From: Saccoglossus kowalevskii
Taxonomy: Eukaryota; Hemichordata; Enteropneusta; Harrimaniidae
Length of the DNA: 24,639 nucleotides
Assembly (NCBI RefSeq): GCF_000003605.2
Contig: NW_003152837.1
Coordinates: forward strand, 1-24,639
Reading direction: 5' to 3'
Numbering within the stretch: position 1 is the first letter of the stretch; the number at the start of each line of letters is the position of its first letter. Of the stretch, positions 11,974 to 23,273 are shown piece after piece. The notes under the pieces are model-generated. The model was given only the letters and a program-made list of their open reading frames with translations, made no database searches and was not told the origin of the DNA. The translations under genes and the position numbers were made by a program.

Positions 11974-12911
11974 GAACTCATTGTGGTTGTGAAACAAGAT
12001 ATCGATTAGATGCAGATAATGTTAATTGTATTGGTGAGTAGGACTCATTGTGGTTGTGGAACAGGATATCGATTAGATGCAGATAATGTTAATTGTATTG
12101 GTAAGTATAACTCATTGTGGTTGTGAAACAAGATATCGATTAGATGCAGATAATGTTAATTGTATTGGTAAGTAGGACTCATTGTGGTTGAGGAACAGGA
12201 TATCGATTAGATGCAGATAATGTTAATTGTATTGGTAAGTAGAACTCATTGTGGTTGTGAAACAAGATATCGATTAGATGCAGATAATGTTAATTGTATT
12301 GGTAAGTAGGACTCATTGTGGTTGTGAGACAAGATATCGATTAGATGCAGATAATGTTAATTGTATTGGTAAGTAGGACTCATTGTGGTTGTGGAACAGG
12401 ATATCGACTAGATGCAGATAATGTTAATTGTATTGGTAAGTAGGACTCATTGTGGTTGTGAAACAGGATATCGATTAGATGCAGATAATGTTAATTGTAT
12501 TGGTAAGTAGAACTCATTGTGGTTGTGGAACAGGATATCGACTAGATGCAGATAATGTTAATTGTATTGGTAAGTAGGACTCATTGTGGTTGTGGAACAG
12601 GATATCGATTAGATGCAGATAATGTTAATTGTATTGGTAAGTAGGACTCATTGTGGTGGTGGAAAAGGATATCGATTAGATGCAGATAATGTTAATTGTA
12701 TTGGTGAGTAGGACTCATTGTGGTTGTGGAACAGGATATCGATTAGATGCAGATAGTGTTAATTGTATTGGTAAGTAGGACTCATTGTGGTTGTGGAAAA
12801 GGATATCGATTAGATGCAGATAATGATAATTGTATTGGTAAGTAGGACTCATTGTGGTTGTGGAAAAGGATATCGATTAGATGCAGATAATGTTAATTGT
12901 ATTGGTAAGTA
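11974..12911 (+). repeat. D cassette, copy 2 (14 units)
   Basis: GAACTC/GTGAAACAAG with GGTGAGT (11974), consensus, TAACTC/GTGAAACAAG (12108), GGTTGAGG (12175), GAACTC/GTGAAACAAG (12242), GTGAGACAAG (12309), then the shared run CGACTA, GTGAAAC, GAACTC/CGACTA, consensus, TGGTGGTGGAAAAGG (12644), GATAGTG (12711), and GAAAAGG with GATAATGATAATTG (12778). It has one 4-unit module where 17722-18525 has three. Confidence 0.85.
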
Positions 12912-13112
12912 GAACTCATTGTGGTTGTGGAACAGGATATCGATTAGATGCAGATAATGTTAATTGTATTGGTAAGTAGAACTCATTGTGGTTGTGGAAC
13001 AGGATATCGATTAGATGCAGATAATGTTAATTGTATTGGTAAGTAGGACTCATTGTGGTTGTGGAAAAGGATATCGATTAGATGCAGATAATGTTAATTG
13101 TATTGGTAAGTA

Positions 13113-13578
13113 GGACTCATTGTAGTTGTGGAACAGGATATCGATTAGATGCAGATAATGTTAATTGTATTGGTAAGTAGAACTCATTGTGGTGGTGGAA
13201 CAGGATATCGATTAAATGCAGATAATGTTAATTGTATTGGTAAGTAGGACTCATTGTGGTTGTGGAACAGGATATCGATTAGATGCAGATAATGTTAATT
13301 GTATTGGTAAGTAGGACTCATTGTGGTTGTGGAACAGGATATCGATTGGATGCAGATAATGTTAATTGTATTGGTAAGTAGGACTCATTGTGGTTGTGGA
13401 ACAGGATATCGATTAGATGCAGATAATGATAATTGTATTGGTAAGTAGAACTCATTGTGGTTGTGGAACAGGATATCGACTAGATGCAGATAATGTTAAT
13501 TGTATTGGTAAGTAGGACTCGTGGTTGTGGAACAGGATATCGATTAGATGCAGATAATGTTAATTGTATTGGTAAGTA
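13113..13578 (+). repeat. C cassette, copy 4 (7 units, 466 bp)
   Basis: Complete order as at 3344, ending in the 64-bp unit at 13515. It is followed by GAAAAGG/GATTATG (13579) and TGGTGG (13646), as also after copy 3 (11505, 11572). Confidence 0.85.
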
Positions 13579-16451
13579 GGACTCATTGTGGTTGTGGAAA
13601 AGGATATCGATTAGATGCAGATTATGTTAATTGTATTGGTAAGTAGGACTCATTGTGGTGGTGGAACAGGATATCGATTAGATGCAGATAATGTTAATTG
13701 TATTGGTAAGTAGGACTCATTGTGGTTGTGGAACAGGATATCGATTAGATGCAGATAATGTTAATTGTATTGGTAAGTAGGACTCATTGTGGTTGTGAAA
13801 CAGGATATCGATTAGATGCAGATAATGTTAATTGTATTGGTAAGTAGGACTCATTGTGGTTGTGGAACAGGATATCGATTAGATGCAGATAATGTTAATT
13901 GTATTGGTAAGTAGGACTCATTGTGGTTGTGGAACAGGATATCGATTAGATGCAGATAATGTTAATTGTATTGGTAAGTAGGACTCATTGTGGTTGTGGA
14001 ACAGGATATCGATTAGATGCAGATAATGTTAATTGTATTGGTAAGTAGGACTCATTGTGGTGGTGGAACAGGATATCGATTAAATGCAGATAATGTTAAT
14101 TGTATTGGTAAGTAGGACTCATTGTGGTTGTGAAACAGGATATTGATTAGATGCAGATAATGTTAATTGTATTGGTAAGTAGGACTCATTGTGGTTGTGG
14201 AACAGGATATCGATTGGATGCAGATAATGTTAATTGTATTGGTAAGTAGGACTCATTGTGGTGGTGGAACTGGATATCGATTAGATGCAGATAATGTTAA
14301 TTGTATTGGTAAGTAGAACTCATTGTGGTTGTGGAACAGGATATCGATTGGATGCAGATAATGTTAATTGTAGTGGTAAGTAGGACTCATTGTGGTTGTG
14401 GAACAGGATATCGATTAGATGCAGATAATGTTAATTGTATTGGTAAGTATGACTCATTGTGGTTGTGGAACAGGATATCAATTAGATGCAGATAATGTTA
14501 ATTGTATTGGTAAGTAGGACTCATTGTGGTTGTGGAACAGGATATCGATTAGATGCAGATAATGTTAATTGTATTGGTAAGTAGAACTCATTGTGGTTGT
14601 GAAACAGGATATCGATTAGATGCAGATAATGTTAATTGTATTGGTAAGTAGGACTCATTGTGGTTGTGGAACAGGATATCGATTGGATGCAGATAATGTT
14701 AATTGTATTGGTAAGTAGGACTCATTGTGGTTGTGGAACAGGATATCGACTAGATGCAGATAATTTAATTGTATTGGTAAGTAGGATTCATTGTGGTTGT
14801 GAAACAGGATATCGATTGGATGCAGATAATGTTAATTGTATTGGTAAGTAGGACTCATTGTGGTTGTGGAACAGGATATCGACTAGATGCAGATAATGTT
14901 AATTGTATTGGTAAGTAGGACTCATTGTGGTTGTGGAACAGGATATCGATTAGATGCAGATAATGTTAATTGTATTGGTAAGTAGAACTCATTGTGGTTG
15001 TGGGAAAGGATATCGATTAGATGCAGGTAATGTTAATTGTATTGGTAAGTAGGACTCATTGTGGTGGTGGAAAAGGATATCGATTAGATGCAGATAATGT
15101 TAATTGTATTGGTGAGTAGGACTCATTGTGGTTGTGGAACAGGATATCGATTAGATGCAGATAGTGTTAATTGTATTGGTAAGTAGGACTCATTGTGGTT
15201 GTGGAACAGGATATAGATTAGATGCACATAATGATAATTGTATTGGTAAGTACGACTCATTGTGGTTGTGGAACAGATATCAACTAGATGCAGATAATGT
15301 TAATTGTATTGGTAATAGACTCGTGGTTGTGGACAGGATATCGATTAGATGCAGATAATGTTAATTGTATTGGTAAGTAGGACTCATTGTGGTTGTGGAA
15401 AAGGATATCGATTAGATGCAGATTATGTTAATTGTATTGGTAAGTAGGACTCATTGTGGTGGTGGAACAGGATATCGATTAGATGCAGATAATGTTAATT
15501 GTATTGGTAAGTAGGACTCATTGTGGTTGTGGAACAGGATATCGATTAGATGCAGATAATGTTAATTGTATTGGTAAGTAGGACTCATTGTGGTTGTGAA
15601 ACAGGATATCGATTAGATGCAGATAATGTTAATTGTATTGGTAAGTAGGACTCATTGTGGTTGTGGAACAGGATATCGATTAGATGCAGATAATGTTATT
15701 TGTATTGGTAAGTAGGACTCATTGTGGTTGTGGAACAGGATATCGATTAGATGCAGATAATGTTAATTGTATTGGTAAGTAGGACTCATTGTGGTTGTGG
15801 AACAGGATATCGATTAGATGCAGATAATGTTAATTGTATTGGTAAGTAGGACTCATTGTGGTGGTGGAACAGGATATCGATTAAATGCAGATAATGTTAA
15901 TTGTATTGGTAAGTAGGACTCATTGTGGTTGTGGAACAGGATATCGATTAGATGCAGATAATGTTAATTGTATTGGTAAGTAGGACTCATTGTGGTTGTG
16001 GAACAGGATATCGATTGGATGCAGATAATGTTAATTGTATTGGTAAGTAGGACTCATTGTGGTGGTGGAACAGGATATCGATTAGATGCAGATAATGTTA
16101 ATTGTATTGGTAAGTAGAACTCATTGTGGTTGTGGAACAGGATATCGATTGGATGCAGATAATGTTAATTGTATTGGTAAGTAGCACTCATTGTGGTTGT
16201 GGAACAGAATATCGATTAGATGCAGATAATGTTAATTGTATTGGTAAGTATGACTCATTGTGGTTGTGGAACAGGATATCAATTAGATGCAGATAATGTT
16301 AATTGTATTGGTAAGTAGGACTCATTGTGGTTGTGGAACAGGATATCGATTAGATGCAGATAATGTTAATTGTATTGGTAAGTAGAACTCATTGTGGTTG
16401 TGAAACAGGATATCGATTAGATGCAGATAATGTTAATTGTATTGGTAAGTA
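13381..16451 (+). repeat. 27-unit (about 1.8 kb) tandem duplication
   Basis: Units from 13381 to 14650 correspond in order to units from 15186 to 16451. The shared series is GATAATGATAATTG, CGACTA, shortened GGACTCGTGG unit, GAAAAGG/GATTATG (13579, 15380), TGGTGG, consensus, GTGAAAC, two or three near-consensus units, TGGTGG/TTAAATGC (14048, 15849), TTGGATGC, TGGTGG, GAACTC/TTGGATGC, the rare TGACTC/ATATCAATT unit (14450, 16251), and GAACTC/GTGAAAC (14584, 16385). Offset is 1801 bp after the decayed region. The intervening 14651-15185 is block G copy 2. Confidence 0.8.
14718..15379 (+). repeat. Block G, copy 2, with decayed right end
   Basis: Same series as 2010-2676: CGACTA with a 1-bp deletion (14718), GGATTCATTG (14784), TGTGGGAAAGG/GCAGGTAATG (14985), TGGTGGTGGAAAAGG (15052), GATAGTG (15119). 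The units at 15186, 15253 and 15318 carry several unique substitutions and four 1-bp deletions besides the usual 3-bp one, giving lengths of 67, 65 and 62. Confidence 0.85.
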
Positions 16452-16987
16452 GGACTCATTGTGGTTGTGGAACAGGATATCGATTAGATGCAGATAATGT
16501 TAATTGTATTGGTAAGTAGGACTCATTGTGGTTGTGGAACAGGATATCGATTGGATGCAGATAATGTTAATTGTATTGGTAAGTAGAACTCATTGTGGTT
16601 GTGGAACAGGATATCGATTGGATGCAGATAATGTTAATTGTATTGGTAAGTAGGACTCATTGTGGTTGTGAAACAGGATATCGATTGGATGCAGATAATG
16701 TTAATTGTATTGGTAAGTAGGACTCATTGTGGTTGTGGAACAGGATATCGATTAGATGCAGATAATGTTAATTGTATTGGTAAGTAGGACTCATTGTGGT
16801 TGTGGAACAGGATATCAATTAGATGCAGATAATGTTAATTGTATTGGTAAGTAGGACTCATTGTGGTTGTGGAACAGGATATCGATTAGATGCAGATAAT
16901 GTTAATTGTATTGGTAAGTAGAACTCATTGTGGTTGTGAAACAGGATATCGATTAGATGCAGATAATGTTAATTGTATTGGTAAGTA

Positions 16988-17453
16988 GGACTCATTGTAG
17001 TTGTGGAACAGGATATCGATTAGATGCAGATAATGTTAATTGTATTGGTAAGTAGAACTCATTGTGGTGGTGGAACAGGATATCGATTAAATGCAGATAA
17101 TGTTAATTGTATTGGTAAGTAGGACTCATTGTGGTTGTGGAACAGGATATCGATTAGATGCAGATAATGTTAATTGTATTGGTAAGTAGGACTCATTGTG
17201 GTTGTGGAACAGGATATCGATTGGATGCAGATAATGTTAATTGTATTGGTAAGTAGGACTCATTGTGGTTGTGGAACAGGATATCGATTAGATGCAGATA
17301 ATGATAATTGTATTGGTAAGTAGAACTCATTGTGGTTGTGGAACAGGATATCGACTAGATGCAGATAATGTTAATTGTATTGGTAAGTAGGACTCGTGGT
17401 TGTGGAACAGGATATCGATTAGATGCAGATAATGTTAATTGTATTGGTAAGTA
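16988..17453 (+). repeat. C cassette, copy 5 (7 units, 466 bp)
   Basis: Complete C order, ending in the 64-bp unit at 17390 and followed by GGACACATTG/GAAAAGG/GATTATG (17454). GGACACATTG is shared only with the unit at 3810, so copies 1 and 5 are the closest pair although 13.6 kb apart. Confidence 0.85.
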
Positions 17454-17520
17454 GGACACATTGTGGTTGTGGAAAAGGATATCGATTAGATGCAGATTAT
17501 GTTAATTGTATTGGTAAGTA

Positions 17521-19128
17521 GGACTCATTGTGGTTGTGGAACAGGATATCGATTAGATGCAGATAATGTTAATTGTATCGGTGAGTAGGACTCATTGTGG
17601 TTGTGGAACAGGATATCGATTAGATGCAAATAATGTTAATTGTATTGGTAAGTAGGACTCATTGTGGTTGTGGAAAAGGATATCGATTAGATGCAGATAA
17701 TGTTAATTGTATTGGTAAGTAGAACTCATTGTGGTTGTGAAACAAGATATCGATTAGATGCAGATAATGTTAATTGTATTGGTGAGTAGGACTCATTGTG
17801 GTTGTGGAACAGGATATCGATTAGATGCAGATAATGTTAATTGTATTGGTAAGTATAACTCATTGTGGTTGTGAAACAAGATATCGATTAGATGCAGATA
17901 ATGTTAATTGTATTGGTAAGTAGGACTCATTGTGGTTGAGGAACAGGATATCGATTAGATGCAGATAATGTTAATTGTATTGGTAAGTAGAACTCATTGT
18001 GGTTGTGAAACAAGATATCGATTAGATGCCGATAATGTTAATTGTATTGGTGAGTAGGACTCATTGTGGTTGTGGAACAGGATATCGATTAGATGCAGAT
18101 AATGTTAATTGTATTGGTAAGTATAACTCATTGTGGTTGTGAAACAAGATATCGATTAGATGCAGATAATGTTAATTGTATTGGTAAGTAGGACTCATTG
18201 TGGTTGAGGAACAGGATATCGATTAGATGCAGATAATGTTAATTGTATTGGTAAGTAGAACTCATTGTGGTTGTGAAACAAGATATCGATTAGATGCCGA
18301 TAATGTTAATTGTATTGGTGAGTAGGACTCATTGTGGTTGTGGAACAGGATATCGATTAGATGCAGATAATGTTAATTGTATTGGTAAGTATAACTCATT
18401 GTGGTTGTGAAACAAGATATCGATTAGATGCAGATAATGTTAATTGTATTGGTAAGTAGGACTCATTGTGGTTGAGGAACAGGATATCGATTAGATGCAG
18501 ATAATGTTAATTGTATTGGTAAGTAGGACTCATTGTGGTTGAGGAACAGGATATCGATTAGATGCAGATAATGTTAATTGTATTGGTAAGTAGGACTCAT
18601 TGTGGTTGTGAGACAAGATATCGATTAGATGCAGATAATGTTAATTGTATTGGTAAGTAGGACTCATTGTGGTTGTGGAACAGGATATCGACTAGATGCA
18701 GATAATGTTAATTGTATTGGTAAGTAGGACTCATTGTGGTTGTGAAACAGGATATCGATTAGATGCAGATAATGTTAATTGTATTGGTAAGTAGAACTCA
18801 TTGTGGTTGTGGAACAGGATATCGACTAGATGCAGATAATGTTAATTGTATTGGTAAGTAGGACTCATTGTGGTTGTGGAACAGGATATCGATTAGATGC
18901 AGATAATGTTAATTGTATTGGTAAGTAGGACTCATTGTGGTGGTGGAAAAGGATATCGATTAGATGCAGATAATGTTAATTGTATTGGTGAGTAGGACTC
19001 ATTGTGGTTGTGGAACAGGATATCGATTAGATGCAGATAGTGTTAATTGTATTGGTAAGTAGGACTCATTGTGGTTGTGGAAAAGGATATCGATTAGATG
19101 CAGATAATGATAATTGTATTGGTAAGTA
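17521..19128 (+). repeat. D cassette, copy 3 (24 units)
   Basis: It opens with ATCGGTGAGT, GCAAATAATG (17588) and GAAAAGG (17655), as at 9235. It is expanded by three 4-unit modules (17722-18525), then continues GGTTGAGG (18526), GTGAGACAAG (18593), CGACTA, GTGAAAC, GAACTC/CGACTA, consensus, TGGTGGTGGAAAAGG (18928), GATAGTG (18995), GAAAAGG/GATAATGATAATTG (19062). It is the longest of the three D copies. Confidence 0.85.
17722..18525 (+). repeat. 268-bp higher-order repeat, 3 copies of 4 units
   Basis: Module: GAACTC/GTGAAACAAG with GGTGAGTA; consensus; TAACTC/GTGAAACAAG; GGTTGAGG. TAACTC units start at 17856, 18124 and 18392, exactly 268 bp apart. Modules 2 and 3 also share GATGCCGATAATG (18030 and 18298), which is absent from module 1, so they are the most recent duplication. 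Confidence 0.92.
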
Positions 19129-19798
19129 GGACTCATTGTGGTTGTGGAACAGGATATCGACTAGATGCAGATAATGTTAATTGTATTGGTAAGTAGGACT
19201 CATTGTGGTTGTGGAACAGGATATCGATTAGATGCAGATAATGTTAATTGTATTGGTAAGTAGGACTCATTGTGGTTGTGGAACAGGATATCGATTAGAT
19301 GCAGATAATGTTAATTGTATTGGTAAGTAGGACTCATTGTGGTTGTGGAACAGGATATCGATTAGATGCAGATAATGTTAATTGTATTGGTAAGTAGGAC
19401 TCATTGTGGTTGTGGAAAAGGATATCGATTAGATGCAGATAATGTTAATTGTATTGGTAAGTAGAACTCATTGTGGTTGTGGAACAGGATATCGATTAGA
19501 TGCAGATAATGTTAATTGTATTGGTAAGTAGAACTCATTGTGGTTGTGGAACAGGATATCGATTAGATGCAGATAATGTTAATTGTATTGGTAAGTAGGA
19601 CTCATTGTGGTTGTGGAAAAGGATATCGATTAGATGCAGATAATGTTAATTGTATTGGTAAGTAGAACTCATTGTGGTTGTGGAACAGGATATCGATTAG
19701 ATGCAGATAATGTTAATTGTATTGGTAAGTAGAACTCATTGTGGTTGTGAAACAAGATATCGATTAGATGCAGATAATGTTAATTGTATTGGTAAGTA

Positions 19799-21470
19799 GG
19801 ACTCATTGTGGTTGTGAAACAGGATATCGATTAGATGCAGATAATGTTAATTGTATTGGTAAGTAGAACTGATTGTGGTTGTGGAACAGGATATCGATTA
19901 GATGCAGATAATGTTAATTGTATTGGTAAGTAGGACTCATTGTGGTTGTGGAACAGGATATCGATTAGATGCAGACAATGTTAATTGTATTGGTAAGTAG
20001 GACTCATTGTGGTTGTGGAACAGGATATCGATTAGATGCAGATAATGTTAATTGTATTGGTAAGTAGGACTCATTGTGGTTGTGGAACAGGATATCGATT
20101 AGATGCAGATAATGTTAATTGTATTGGTAAGTAGGACTCATTGTGGTTGTGGAACAGGATATCGACTAGATGCAGATAATGTTAATTGTATTGGTAAGTA
20201 GAACTCATTGTGGTTGTGGAACAGGATATCGATTAGATGCAGATAATGTTAATTGTATTGGTAAGTAGGACTCATTGTGGTGGTGGAACAGGATATCGAT
20301 TAGATGCAGATAATGTTAATTGTATTGGTAAGTAGGACTCATTGTGGTTGTGGAACAGGATATCGATTAGATGCAGATAATGTTAATTGTATTGGTAAGT
20401 AGGACTCATTGTGGTGGTGGAACAGGATATCGATTAGATGCAGATAATGTTAATTGTATTGGTAAGTAGGACTCATTGTGGTTGTGGAACAGGATATCGA
20501 TTAGATGCAGATAATGTTAATTGTATTGGCAAGTAGGACTCGTGGTTGTGGAACAGGATATCAATTAGATGCAGATAATGTTAATTGTATTGGTAAGTAG
20601 GACTTATTGTGATTGTGGAACAGGATATCGATTAGGTGCAGATAATGTTAATTGTATTGGTAAGTAGGACTCATTGTGGTTGTGGAACAGGATATCGATT
20701 GGATGCAGATAATGTTAATTGTATTGGTAAGTAGGACTCATTTTGGTGGTGGAACAGGATATCGATTAAATGCAGATAATGTTAATTGTATTGGTAAGTA
20801 GGACTCATTGTGGTTGTGGAACAGGATATCGATTAGATGCAGATAATGTTAATTGTATTGGTAAGTAGGACTCATTGTGGTTGTGGAACAGGATATCGAT
20901 TGGATGCAGATAATGTTAATTGTATTGGTAAGTAGGACTCATTGTGGTTGTGGAACAGGATATCGATTGGATGCAGATAATGTTAATTGTATTGGTAAGT
21001 AGGACTCATTGTGGTGGTGAAACAGGATATCGATTAGATGCAGATAATGTTAATTGTATTGGTAAGTAGAACTCATTGTGGTTGTGGAACAGGATATCGA
21101 TTGGATGCAGATAATGTTAATTGTATTGGTAAGTAGGACTCATTGTGGTTGTGAAACAGGATATCGATTGGATGCAGATAATGTTAATTGTATTGGTAAG
21201 TAGGACTCATTGTGGTTGTGGAACAGGATATCGATTAGATGCAGATAATGTTAATTGTATTGGTAAGTAGGACTCATTGTGGTTGTGGAACAGGATATCA
21301 ATTAGATGCAGATAATGTTAATTGTATTGGTAAGTAGGACTCATTGTGGTTGTGGAACAGGATATCGATTAGATGCAGATAATGTTAATTGTATTGGTAA
21401 GTAGAACTCATTGTGGTTGTGAAACAGGATATCAATTAGATGCAGACAATGTTAATTGTATTGGTAAGTA
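19799..21470 (+). repeat. Higher-order block A, copy 2 (25 units)
   Basis: It starts GTGAAAC (19799), GAACTGATT (19866), GCAGACAATG (19933), then CGACTA, GAACTC, TGGTGG, GGCAAGTA plus the 64-bp unit (20536), GGACTTATTGTGATTG (20600), CATTTTGGTGG/TTAAATGC (20734). GAACTGATT occurs only here and at 136. The match to copy 1 is offset by 19730 bp at that marker. It ends around a unit with both ATATCAATT and GACAATG (21404). Confidence 0.88.
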
Positions 21471-21671
21471 GAACTCATTGTGGTTGTGGAACAGGATATC
21501 GATTAGATGCAGATAATGTTAATTGTATTGGTAAGTAGGACTCATTGTGGTTGTGGAACAGGATATCGATTAGATGCAGATAATGTTAATTGTATTGGTA
21601 AGTAGGACTCATTGTGGTTGTGGAACAGGATATCGATTAGATGCAGATAATGTTAATTGTATTGGTAAGTA

Positions 21672-22740
21672 GGACTCATTGTGGTTGTGGAACAGGATAT
21701 CGACTAGATGCAGATAATGTTAATTGTATTGGTAAGTAGAACTCATTGTGGTTGTGGAACAGGATATCGATTAGATGCAGATAATGTTAATTGTATTGGT
21801 AAGTAGGACTCATTGTGGTGGTGGAACAGGATATCGATTAGATGCAGATAATGTTAATTGTATTGGTAAGTAGGACTCATTGTGGTTGTGGAACAGGATA
21901 TCGATTAGATGCAGATAATGTTAATTGTATTGGTAAGTAGGACTCATTGTGATGGTGGAACAGGATATCGATTAGATGCAGATAATGTTAATTGTATTGG
22001 TAAGTAGGACTCATTGTGGTTGTGGAACAGGATATCGATTAGATGCTGATAATGTTAATTGTATTGGCAAGTAGGACTCGTGGTTGTGGAACAGGATATC
22101 AATTAGATGCAGATAATGTTAATTGTATTGGTAAGTAGGACTTATTGTGATTGTGGAACAGGATATCGATTAGGTGCAGATAATGTTAATTGTATTGGTA
22201 AGTAGGACTCATTGTGGTTGTGGAACAGGATATCGATTGGATGCAGATAATGTTAATTGTATTGGTAAGTAGGACTCATTTTGGTGGTGGAACAGGATAT
22301 CGATTAAATGCAGATAATGTTAATTGTATTGGTAAGTAGGACTCATTGTGGTTGTGGAACAGGATATCGATTAGATGCAGATAATGTTAATTGTATTGGT
22401 AAGTAGGACTCATTGTGGTTGTGGAACAGGATATCGATTGGATGCAGATAATGTTAATTGTATTGGTAAGTAGGACTCATTGTGGTGGTGGAACAGGATA
22501 TCGATTAGATGCAGATAATGTTAATTGTATTGGTAAGTAGAACTCATTGTGGTTGTGGAACAGGATATCGATTGGATGCAGATAATGTTAATTGTATTGG
22601 TAAGTAGGACTCATTGTGGTTGTGAAACAGGATATCGATTGGATGCAGATAATGTTAATTGTATTGGTAAGTAGGACTCATTGTGGTTGTGGAACAGGAT
22701 ATCGATTAGATGCAGATAATGTTAATTGTATTGGTAAGTA
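21672..22740 (+). repeat. Higher-order block A, copy 3 (partial, 16 units)
   Basis: It repeats the series of 20134-21269 after 23 units (1538 bp): CGACTA (21672), GAACTC, TGGTGG, consensus, GATGGTGG (21940), GATGCTGATAATG with GGCAAGTA (22007), 64-bp unit (22074), GGACTTATTGTGATTG (22138), CATTTTGGTGG/TTAAATGC (22272), GAACTC/TTGGATGC (22540), GTGAAAC/TTGGATGC (22607). One unit fewer is present after the TTAAATGC marker. Confidence 0.85.
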
Positions 22741-22941
22741 GGACTCATTGTGGTTGTGAAACAGGATATCGATTAGATGCAGATAATGTTAATTGTATTG
22801 GTAAGTAGGACTCATTGTGGTTGTGGAACAGGATATCGATTAGATGCAGATAATGTTAATTGTATTGGTAAGTAGGACTCATTGTGGTTGTGGAACAGGA
22901 TATCGATTAGATGCAGATAATGTTAATTGTATTGGTAAGTA

Positions 22942-23273
22942 GGACTCATTGTGGTTGTGAAACATATCGATTGGATGCAGATAATGTTAATTGTATTGGT
23001 AAGTAGGACTCATTGTGGTTGTTAAACATGATATTGATTAGATGCAGATAATGTTAATTGTATTGGTAAGTAGGACTCATTGTGGTTGTGGAACAGGATA
23101 TCGATTAGATGCAGATAATGTTAATTGTATTGGTAAGTAGGACTCATTGTGGTTGTGGAACAGGATATCGATTAGATGCAGATAATGTTAATTGTATTGG
23201 TAAGTAGGACTCATTGTTGTTGTGAAACAGGATATCGATTGGATGCAGATAATGTTAATTGTATTGGTAAGTA
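22942..23273 (+). repeat. E cassette, copy 3
   Basis: A 64-bp GTGAAACATATCG unit (22942), GTTAAACATGATATTG (23006), two consensus units, then GTTGTTGTGAAAC with TTGGATGC (23207). Same order as 7361-7692. Confidence 0.85.

Noticed and set aside
14660-14851. Open frame of 63 codons on the + strand
   Set aside because: Created by the 1-bp deletion in the unit at 14718 (66 bp = 22 codons), which lets the frame continue into the next unit. Not a gene.
15155-15358. Open frame of 67 codons on the + strand
   Set aside because: It spans the most indel-damaged units (15186-15379). The frame and its variable peptide are by-products of the deletions.
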